A DNA stretch of 42,117 nt from an uncultured Hyphomicrobiales bacterium (GTDB lineage Bacteria > Pseudomonadota > Alphaproteobacteria > Rhizobiales > Xanthobacteraceae): positions 1 to 42,117 of the forward strand of contig CAIYTE010000122.1 of assembly GCA_903929045.1 (NCBI GenBank). Direction: 5' to 3'. The notes under the pieces are model-generated. The model was not told the origin of the DNA. It saw only the letters and a list, made by a program, of their open reading frames with translations, and did no database searches. Of this stretch, positions 16,877 to 23,173 are shown piece by piece. Both the position numbers and the translations under genes were made by a program. The first letter of the stretch is position 1; each line of letters starts with the position of its first letter.

Positions 16877-17712
16877 GACCGCACCTCCATTAATTGTGCG
16901 GCGACACGGCGCAGCAGCACGCCGGCGAGATGTTTTTTGGTCGCTGCCGTTGCCTGCACATCGTCTTGCGGATCGAGATCGAGCGCGGCCACAGCCGCGT
17001 CGATGTCTCCGGCTTCAAGCGCGACTTCCGATTTGCGCGCGCGCAACGGCGTGTCGCCGACGCCGAAGTAGGCAAGGCGGACATCTTTAAGCGTCTTGCT
17101 GTCACCCCGCGCTGTTGCGGCGAGTCCAACGATCGCATAGTCGCCATGCCGCCGTGCCAGTTCGGCAAAACCGGTGAGCGTGTCTTTGGTGGCTGCTGGA
17201 AGGTTAATCGCGGTCAGCACTTCCTGCGGGCCGAGTGCAGTCTCGAATAGGCCTTTAAAGAAATCCTGGGCCTTGATCGTGCGCTTGCCCGCCGGTCCGA
17301 TGGCTTCGACTTCGCCGTCAAGTGCCAGCAGGCATGCGGGCAACTCGGCCGCCGGATCGGCAAAAGCGATTGAGCCGCCGAGCGTGCCGCGATTGCGGAT
17401 GGCCGCGTGCGCAATATGCGGCATGGCGCGGGCGATCAGCGGTACGGGCTTGGCGATGATCTCCGAGCGTTCGGCTTGCACATGGCGCACCAAGGCGCCG
17501 ATCTCGATGACGTCGTTCTTTTTTTGGATATTGTCGAGACCGTCGATGCCGTTGATGTCGATAAGGACATTCGGCGCCGACAGCCGCATATTGAGCGTGG
17601 CAATCAGGCTTTGGCCGCCGGCCAATAGGCGCGCGTCTTTATGCTCACCAAGCAAAGCGACGGCTTCGTGAAGTGAACGCGCTTTTTTATAGGCGAACGG
17701 CGCCGGCTTCAC
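16873..17712 (-). CDS. FAD-binding medium subunit of the molybdenum hydroxylase
   Basis: FAD subunit of 279 residues, the usual size for CoxM-like proteins. The two FAD-contact motifs are present: LLAGGQSLIATLNMRL near residue 30 and IRNRGTLGGSIAFADPAAELPA near 105. It is the first gene of the operon. The start is GTG (17712-17710), because the family N-terminus KPAPFAYKKARSLHEAVALL begins immediately after it, and a GGGGGA site lies a few bases upstream. The operator-like dyad at 17726-17759 directly precedes it. The natural electron acceptor is unknown. Confidence 0.9.
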   Translation of the reverse strand: MKPAPFAYKKARSLHEAVALLGEHKDARLLAGGQSLIATLNMRLSAPNVLIDINGIDGLDNIQKKNDVIEIGALVRHVQAERSEIIAKPVPLIARAMPHIAHAAIRNRGTLGGSIAFADPAAELPACLLALDGEVEAIGPAGKRTIKAQDFFKGLFETALGPQEVLTAINLPAATKDTLTGFAELARRHGDYAIVGLAATARGDSKTLKDVRLAYFGVGDTPLRARKSEVALEAGDIDAAVAALDLDPQDDVQATAATKKHLAGVLLRRVAAQLMEVRS

Positions 17713-17725
17713 GTATCCCCCAGAT

Positions 17726-17759
17726 GTTCTCGTTCTTTTTTCTCATTCTGAACAAGAAC
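17726..17759. promoter_or_regulatory. Operator-like dyad upstream of the molybdenum hydroxylase operon
   Basis: GTTCTCGTTC and GAACAAGAAC form a 10-bp inverted repeat with one mismatch around a 14-base spacer, 13-47 bases before the GTG start of the operon. Each arm is itself a GTTC/GAAC doublet. The spacing does not match the N7 of the LexA box, so I read it as a site for an unidentified regulator, or alternatively as an RNA hairpin. Confidence 0.45.
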
Positions 17760-17790
17760 GGGAGGGAGTCAAAGGGCCGTTGGCCGCAGC

Positions 17791-18861
17791 TCAGTCGTCA
17801 TCGTCCGTGCGGTTGGTGAAACGGACGTTGCCGAGGCCGGTTCCGATGGTGAGCGCGCCCCAATGCTCAACATCGGTCATGAACGGGGCCTCGCTCAGGC
17901 CCTGCACCACGGCGTCATTGTGCATGACGATGGCGGTATCCTCGCCGCCGATCTTGGGGATCGCCGTATGAAGCAGTAACGGCAGGTTGAATTTGCTGCT
18001 TTCCCAGTTTCCCGGCAGGTTCTGGGCGCCGCGATCAATCGTGCCGTCTTTCTTGATAATGCCCGGGCAGCCGATGCCGATAAACGGCGCCAGCTTGAGC
18101 TTTTCGTCTTCCGCCTTGTCGATGAGCGTCTTGAGCATCTTAACGAGACTGTCGACGGCGCCTTCGCGGTCGATCTTCTTTTCGTCAGCATGGCGCCAAA
18201 GCTCGAACTTCCAGACCGCGGCCTTCGACAAATCCGGCTCTTTCTTCAGATTGAGCTCGACGACGCCGGCGCGAATATTGGTGCCGCCGATATCGACGGC
18301 GAGAATGGCGTTATGGCCCTTAAACAGCCATTTCGGCGCCAGATGGGCCGCGCCCAACAATCCGGCTTCGTCCGGCTCGTTACGAATGGGCACGAGCTCG
18401 ATTTTGATGCCCTCGGCTTTGAGAATGATGGACGCCCGCGCGATGCTCAGTTCGCCCACGCGGCTGCCGCGGAAACCGCCGCCGATCACGAACCGTTCCG
18501 TATCCTTCCAGGCCTTGAGCTTGAGGAAACGGCGGATGACCAGCGCCAATTCCTGGGCGAACTCCTCCACCGCACTATGGATGACAGCCGCTGCGGCCAG
18601 ACTGTTTTTCATGAGGCCTTCGTCCAGCGCCTTCTTGGTCAGCTTTTCGCTGGGTTCGTCGCCGAACGGGTCTTCGCCATCCTTGCGGTACAGCTTGCGC
18701 CAGTTTTCGACGATGTCGCGGAAGGCGCCTTTGCTGGCGCGGTCGCCAAGGAAGCCCTCGTCATCTTTCAGTTCGACATTGTAGCTATCGATCGTAACCG
18801 CCTGCAGGCGGTCAGCGCCGTGGGCGGCGATCATCGGCAGCGTGCTGGCATCGTCTGGCAT
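17791..18861 (-). CDS. ROK-family sugar kinase-like protein with apparently circularly permuted domain order
   Basis: ASKHA-fold protein of 356 residues. In ordinary ROK kinases the phosphate motif DxGGT is at the N-terminus and the GGG...DEAGLxGAA block at the C-terminus. Here the order is reversed. Residues 85-175 carry the usual C-terminal part (ERFVIGGGFRGSR 122-134, PDEAGLLGAAHL 163-174). Residues 185-345 carry the N-terminal part: ILAVDIGGTNIRAGVVE (186-202), GIGCPG (262-267), HNDAVVQG with the catalytic aspartate (D316) and TIGTGLGN (338-345). The zinc motif CxCGxxGC is absent. The start at 18861 has a GGGGGAG site. Kinase activity on a sugar is plausible but unproven. Confidence 0.82.
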   Translation of the reverse strand: MPDDASTLPMIAAHGADRLQAVTIDSYNVELKDDEGFLGDRASKGAFRDIVENWRKLYRKDGEDPFGDEPSEKLTKKALDEGLMKNSLAAAAVIHSAVEEFAQELALVIRRFLKLKAWKDTERFVIGGGFRGSRVGELSIARASIILKAEGIKIELVPIRNEPDEAGLLGAAHLAPKWLFKGHNAILAVDIGGTNIRAGVVELNLKKEPDLSKAAVWKFELWRHADEKKIDREGAVDSLVKMLKTLIDKAEDEKLKLAPFIGIGCPGIIKKDGTIDRGAQNLPGNWESSKFNLPLLLHTAIPKIGGEDTAIVMHNDAVVQGLSEAPFMTDVEHWGALTIGTGLGNVRFTNRTDDDD

Positions 18862-18997
18862 GAAAAAATCTCCCCCGGCCCAATACAACGGCAGACGCGG
18901 CGGAAAGTTTCATTGCGGTGGGACGGCGAGGCAGGGGCCTCGCGGGGACGCGCGAGGCCGCGTATAAACCGGCAAAACTTTAATAACGGGGGAAATA

Positions 18998-19786
18998 ATG
19001 CCGAAGGAATTCGACGGAAAAGTCGTGGTGGTCAGCGGCGGCAGCCGCGGTATCGGGCGCGGGATTGCAGCCGCTTTCGCGCGCGAATGTGCGCAGACAG
19101 TGCTGGCGGCGTCCAATCCGGCCACCTTGGCCGAGGGCGCCAAAGCCGTGGCGGCCGCCGGCGGGCCGGAGCCGATGACGATCGCGGGTGATCTGCGCAC
19201 CCTGGCAGGCTGCGAGCAGGTCTTCGCCGAGGTGAACAAGCGCTTCAAGCGCTGCGACGTGCTGGTCAACAATGCCGGCGCCACCAAGGGTGGCAAGTTT
19301 TTTGATCTGGCCGACGACCTGTGGGCCGACGGCTTTGCGCTGAAGTATCACGCGGCGGTGCGGCTGACGCGGCTGTTCTGGCCGCTGCTGAAAGAAGCGC
19401 ACGGCACCGTCATCAATATCGGCGGTGGTGCGGCGCGCTCGCCCGGACCTGAATTTCTCATCGGCGGTTCGGTGAACGCGGCGCTCGGCAATTTCACCAA
19501 GGGCCTCACGGCGCTGGGCAACCGCGACGACATCAACGTCAATATCGTTCATCCCGGCACGGTGCAGACCGAACGGCACGATCAACTGGTCGCCAGTTTC
19601 GCCAAGGCGCAGAACAAGACGGAAGAGCAGGTGCGGGCCGAGCAACTCACCAAAGCCGGTCTGCGCCGCATCGGTCAGCCGGAAGACGTCGCCAATCTCG
19701 TGCTGTTTCTCGCCAGCGCCAAAGGGCGACACGTGCAGGGTACGTCCGTCACCGTCGATGGCGGCGGCACGCCGGGGTATTACTAG
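18998..19786 (+). CDS. SDR-fold protein with a non-canonical active site
   Basis: Short-chain-dehydrogenase fold, 262 residues. The cofactor site is good: VVVVSGGSRGIGRGIAAAFA (8-27) and DVLVNNAGATKGG near 88. The catalytic region is not: the usual serine block reads INIGGGAARSPG, and where YxxxK is expected the sequence is PEFLIGGSVNAALGNFTKGL, so Phe stands near the Tyr position and Asn replaces Lys. Its C-terminus, GTSVTVDGGGTPGYY, is normal. It may bind NAD(P) without classical catalysis or use another mechanism. The ATG follows a GGGGGAAATA site. The stop shares the palindrome CTAG with the convergent gene. Confidence 0.83.
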   Translation: MPKEFDGKVVVVSGGSRGIGRGIAAAFARECAQTVLAASNPATLAEGAKAVAAAGGPEPMTIAGDLRTLAGCEQVFAEVNKRFKRCDVLVNNAGATKGGKFFDLADDLWADGFALKYHAAVRLTRLFWPLLKEAHGTVINIGGGAARSPGPEFLIGGSVNAALGNFTKGLTALGNRDDINVNIVHPGTVQTERHDQLVASFAKAQNKTEEQVRAEQLTKAGLRRIGQPEDVANLVLFLASAKGRHVQGTSVTVDGGGTPGYY

Positions 19787-20685
19787 ACCAGCGTTTTGAC
19801 GATATCGATCGCGCGTCGCAGCAGCGTCTGCGACGCTTCGAGCGTGCGGAAGCCCGCATGCGCGGTCAGCGTCACGTTCGACAGCTTGCAGAGCGGATTA
19901 TCGGCCTTGAGCGGCTCGGCGTGAAACACGTCGAGGCCGGCATGGCGGATGTGACCGCTTTCGAGCGCGGCGAGCAGGGCGGCCTGGTCGACCAGTGCGC
20001 CGCGCGCGGTATTGACGAAGATGACGCCCTTTTTCATGCGGCCGATGCGCTCGGCGTTGAGGAAGCCGCGGGTTTCGTCGCCCAGCGTCAGGTTCATCGA
20101 GACGACATCGCTTTTCGCCAGCAACTCATCGAACTCGACCATTGGCACGCTGACGTCGGCATGCCGGGTGCGGTTCCAGCCAATGACATTCATGCCCATG
20201 CCGGCGCCGATGCGCGCCACCTCGCGGCCGATGCCGCCAAGGCCGATGACGCCCAAGGTCTTGCCGAGCAGTTGCACGCCTTCATTCGGCTTCCACGCAC
20301 CGGCGCGGATGTCACGGTCCATGCGCGCCACGTCGCGCGCGGCGGCGACCATCAGCGCGATGGAATGTTCGGCCACGGCGGTATCACCGTAACCCTTGAT
20401 GATATGAACCTTGATGCCGCGATCGTTCAACTCGGCGACATTCATGTAGCTTGCGGGGCCGGTGCCGAGAAACACGATGTGCTTGAGTTGCGGGCACTGC
20501 GCGACAAGATCGGTCGGCATGTAAGAGTGATCGTCGATGGCGATGTCGTAACCGGCGATGACTTTCGGCAGATCCTCGCGGGCGAACGGCTTGCGGTTGA
20601 CGTCGATGGCCGGGTCGCCCGTCTTGACGACGCTGGCCCAGACCGGCGCGAGTTGATCGTTGCAATCGAAGAAAATGGATTTCAT
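19783..20685 (-). CDS. D-isomer-specific 2-hydroxyacid dehydrogenase
   Basis: NAD-dependent dehydrogenase of 300 residues. The nucleotide motif is LGVIGLGGIGREVARIGAGMG near residue 145. The catalytic residues lie in NTARGALVDQAAL (Arg), LDVFHAEPL (Glu) and TLTAHAGF (His). It resembles phosphoglycerate- or glyoxylate-reductase-like enzymes of undetermined substrate. It is convergent with the SDR gene (four-base overlap of stop codons) and divergent from aroE, with about 70 bases between its start and a short reading frame upstream of aroE. It is the second such dehydrogenase in the window and is not a close copy of 8369-9358. Confidence 0.87.
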   Translation of the reverse strand: MKSIFFDCNDQLAPVWASVVKTGDPAIDVNRKPFAREDLPKVIAGYDIAIDDHSYMPTDLVAQCPQLKHIVFLGTGPASYMNVAELNDRGIKVHIIKGYGDTAVAEHSIALMVAAARDVARMDRDIRAGAWKPNEGVQLLGKTLGVIGLGGIGREVARIGAGMGMNVIGWNRTRHADVSVPMVEFDELLAKSDVVSMNLTLGDETRGFLNAERIGRMKKGVIFVNTARGALVDQAALLAALESGHIRHAGLDVFHAEPLKADNPLCKLSNVTLTAHAGFRTLEASQTLLRRAIDIVKTLV

Positions 20686-20753
20686 GTCGGTGTCCTGACC
20701 GCGTTCTCCGGTACTTTTGTTGAAGGAAGTCCGGTCTAAAGGTCAAGCCCGGC

Positions 20754-20846
20754 GTGAAAATTACTTGCGTTGACGCCATTGCGGGCCCGGAATACATGCT
20801 GCGGGCCCAGCAAGACGCGCCGGGTGCGTTGGTGATGGAATCATGA
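20754..20846 (+). CDS. Possible short leader reading frame overlapping aroE
   Basis: A GTG-initiated frame of 30 codons (VKITCVDAIAGPEYMLRAQQ and ten more residues) ends in TGA overlapping the aroE ATG by four bases (ATGA). No strong ribosome site is visible, only AAGG about 11 bases upstream. It could be a translational coupler, a remnant of a lost gene, or chance. I cannot assign any function. Confidence 0.25.
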   Translation: MKITCVDAIAGPEYMLRAQQDAPGALVMES

Positions 20847-21775
20847 GCGACGAGCGGAAGATCGAAAAAGCAGCGTGCATCATCGCCTGGCCGGCGGGAC
20901 ATTCGCGTTCGCCTTTGATCCATAATTATTGGGCGCAGAAATATAATCTCCCGGTCGAATACCGGCGCGAAGCCGTGTCGCCGGAAAACCTGACGCAGTT
21001 TGTGACGCAACTCCACGATCGCGGCTATACCGGCGCCAACGTCACCGTTCCGCACAAGGAAAAGGTGATGACCTTGTCGGAGCCGGACGAGCGCGCCCGC
21101 GCCGTCGGCGCCGCCAACTGTCTCTGGTACGATGCCGAAGGCACCTTGCGTTCGACCAACACGGACGTCGCCGGCTTTCTCGGCAATCTCGATGCCGCGA
21201 CGCCGGGCTGGGACCGCGGTCTCGAGAGCGCCGTGGTGCTCGGCGCCGGTGGCGGCGCGCGCGCCGTGGTGTACGCTCTGTTGCAGCGCGATGTGAGGCG
21301 CGTCTTTGTCGTCAACCGCACACCGGAGCGCGCGCAGTCGCTCAACAAAAAATTCGGTTCGCGTGTCATTGCCGCCGGCTGGGACGAGACGACGGGCTTG
21401 CTCGGCGGGGCGGGGCTGCTGGTGAACACGACGACCCTCGGCATGGTGGGCCAGCCGCCATTGTCCATCAATCTGCGCTGCCAGGCGTCGCTCGTGGTTG
21501 CCGATCTCGTTTACGCGCCGTTGATTACGCCGTTGCTGGCGCTGGCGAAGGATAAGGGCCTGCGTACCGCCGATGGCCTCGGCATGCTGCTGCATCAGGC
21601 CGTTCTGGGCTTCGAGCGCTGGTTCGGCGTGAAGCCGGAAGTGACGCCGGAACTTCGGGCGCTGGTGGAGGCCGATCTGCTGGCCGGGGCGCCCAAACCG
21701 GCGGTGCCGGAGGCCAAGCCGAAACCTGCGCCAAAGCCGAGAAAAGAGCGTAAGAATCCGCGCCGGAATAACTGA
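20843..21775 (+). CDS. aroE: Shikimate dehydrogenase (NADP-dependent) with basic C-terminal extension
   Basis: Reduces 3-dehydroshikimate to shikimate in aromatic amino acid synthesis. Substrate motifs are AGHSRSPLIHNYWA (19-32) and GANVTVPHKEKV (62-73, catalytic lysine), with the aspartate in TNTDVAGFLGNL. The NADP part has VLGAGGGARAVVYALL and VNRTPER. At 310 residues it is longer than the usual 270-285. The excess is a proline- and lysine-rich tail from about residue 283 (KPAVPEAKPKPAPKPRKER), probably disordered. It is not beside coaE/dnaQ, where many alphaproteobacteria keep aroE, so it may be a second copy or a quinate/shikimate enzyme of catabolism. Start chosen by the conserved N-terminus. 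Confidence 0.88.
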   Translation: MSDERKIEKAACIIAWPAGHSRSPLIHNYWAQKYNLPVEYRREAVSPENLTQFVTQLHDRGYTGANVTVPHKEKVMTLSEPDERARAVGAANCLWYDAEGTLRSTNTDVAGFLGNLDAATPGWDRGLESAVVLGAGGGARAVVYALLQRDVRRVFVVNRTPERAQSLNKKFGSRVIAAGWDETTGLLGGAGLLVNTTTLGMVGQPPLSINLRCQASLVVADLVYAPLITPLLALAKDKGLRTADGLGMLLHQAVLGFERWFGVKPEVTPELRALVEADLLAGAPKPAVPEAKPKPAPKPRKERKNPRRNN

Positions 21776-21834
21776 CCGGGCGAGGGGTTTTCTCCCTGAC
21801 AACCGACCGAAGCCGTTTCAGATGGGAGATCGCA

Positions 21835-22482
21835 ATGCACACCAAACAGATCAACACGAATATGCCGCGCCGTTTCAGCCTTTCGCTGGCGACGGTCGTC
21901 ACGCTGACCGCGCTTGTTCTCGGCACCGGCTTTGCCGCCGCGCAACAGCCGGGCCGCATTCGCGGCCAGATCGAAAAAGCCGATGGCGGGATGCTGGCGC
22001 TCAAGACCCGCGACGGCGCGATGATGAACGTCAAGCTGGCCGACGATGTACGCGTTGCCGGGCTGGTGAAGGCGACGCTCGCCGACATCAAGCCGGACAG
22101 CTTCATTGGCGTCGCCGGCGTGCCGCAGGCCGATGGCAGCATCAACGCCTATTCGATCCACATTTTCCTGCCGGCGCAGCGCGGCGTCGTCGCCGACCGG
22201 CACGGCGATTGGGACGGCCGCCCCAACAGCACCATGACCAATGGCTACGTCGCCAACTCGGTCGTCGCCAAGGACGGCGAGAGTCTGACGGTGAAATACA
22301 AGGACGGCGAAAAGAAAATCAACGTCACCAAGGACACCGTGATCGCATCGGTCGCGCCGGGCAACAAAGACGAGTTGAAGGCCGGCACGGCGATCATCAT
22401 CATGCAATCGGATAAGCAGGCCGATGGTTCGGTGATGGCCAAGAATGTCTATGTGGGACGTGGCGCCGCCCCGGGCATGTAA
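21835..22482 (+). CDS. Secreted hypothetical protein with two internal repeats, copy 1
   Basis: Not a protein I can name. It has 215 residues and a signal peptide ending near residue 37 (ALVLGTGFAAA), so it is probably periplasmic. The mature part holds two related beta-rich units of about 70 residues. Unit 1 (about 41-111) begins RIRGQIEKADGGMLALKTRDG and ends INAYSIHIF; unit 2 (about 137-208) begins GYVANSVVAKDGESLTVKY and ends VMAKNVYVG. They are joined by a linker with NSTMTNG. The pattern resembles OB-like domains of DUF5666 type. The ATG at 21835 has a GGGAG site; residue 10 is an alternative start. A paralogue follows after 49 bp. Confidence 0.75.
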   Translation: MHTKQINTNMPRRFSLSLATVVTLTALVLGTGFAAAQQPGRIRGQIEKADGGMLALKTRDGAMMNVKLADDVRVAGLVKATLADIKPDSFIGVAGVPQADGSINAYSIHIFLPAQRGVVADRHGDWDGRPNSTMTNGYVANSVVAKDGESLTVKYKDGEKKINVTKDTVIASVAPGNKDELKAGTAIIIMQSDKQADGSVMAKNVYVGRGAAPGM

Positions 22483-22531
22483 CGTCAGCTTCGCTCAATC
22501 TGCGTCGAGACCATCGTAACAGGAGACTCGC

Positions 22532-23173
22532 ATGCGCAAGGCAATCTGGATTCTGGGTGCAACCGGTCTGGCGTTGTGGAGCGCGGCGAGTGTCGCGCAA
22601 CAGCCGCAAACCATGCGCGTGCGCGGCACCGTCGAAAAAGTCGATGGTTCGGTGCTGACCGTCAAATCGCGCGGTGGCGAGACGCTGACCATCAAGATGG
22701 CGAACGACGTCAATGTCGTCGCCGTGGTCAAGGCGTCGCTTGCGGACATCAAGCCAGGGTCGTTCGTCGGTTCCGCGGCGATGCCGGAACCTGACGGCAG
22801 CTTCAAGGCCGTCGAAGTGCATATCTTTCCGGAGTCGATGCGCGGTACCGGCGAAGGTGACCGGCCTTACGACTACAAGCCCAAGAGCACCATGACGAAC
22901 GGTACCGTCGCGGTGAGCGCCAACGCCACCGGCACAGTCAGCGGCGATGTCGCCAAGTCAGGCGGCGGCACAACCTTGTCGATCAAGTACAAGGAAGGTG
23001 AAAAGAAAATCGACGTCACGCCCGAGACGCCGATCGTGACCTACGCGCCGGGCACCAAGGACGAGCTCAAGCCGGGCGCCGCGATCTACATCACCGCGGC
23101 GACCAAGGAAGCGGACGGCACGTTATCGGCCGGCCGCATCAATGTCGGCCGTGGCATCGTACCGCCGATGTAA
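22532..23173 (+). CDS. Secreted hypothetical protein with two internal repeats, copy 2
   Basis: Tandem paralogue of the preceding gene, 213 residues, with signal peptide MRKAIWILGATGLALWSAASVAQ. The same two units are present: TMRVRGTVEKVDGSVLTVKS..VHIF, then GTTLSIKYKEGEKKIDVTPET..INVGRG. The linker KSTMTNG matches that of copy 1. Between linker and unit 2 it has an extra glycine/threonine-rich insertion (NATGTVSGDVAKSGGG). An AGGAGAC site precedes the ATG. Both copies are probably cotranscribed. Its TAA abuts the TGA of the convergent dnaE2 with no base between. Function unknown. Confidence 0.75.
   Translation: MRKAIWILGATGLALWSAASVAQQPQTMRVRGTVEKVDGSVLTVKSRGGETLTIKMANDVNVVAVVKASLADIKPGSFVGSAAMPEPDGSFKAVEVHIFPESMRGTGEGDRPYDYKPKSTMTNGTVAVSANATGTVSGDVAKSGGGTTLSIKYKEGEKKIDVTPETPIVTYAPGTKDELKPGAAIYITAATKEADGTLSAGRINVGRGIVPPM

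Noticed and set aside
17726-17759. Second SOS box before the molybdenum hydroxylase operon
   Set aside because: The GTTC repeats are spaced by 2 bases, not 7, so the site does not fit the LexA box; left as an unidentified dyad.
20384-21802. 472-codon open frame on the minus strand opposite aroE
   Set aside because: Runs across two real genes and has low-complexity composition; aroE motifs on the other strand are complete.
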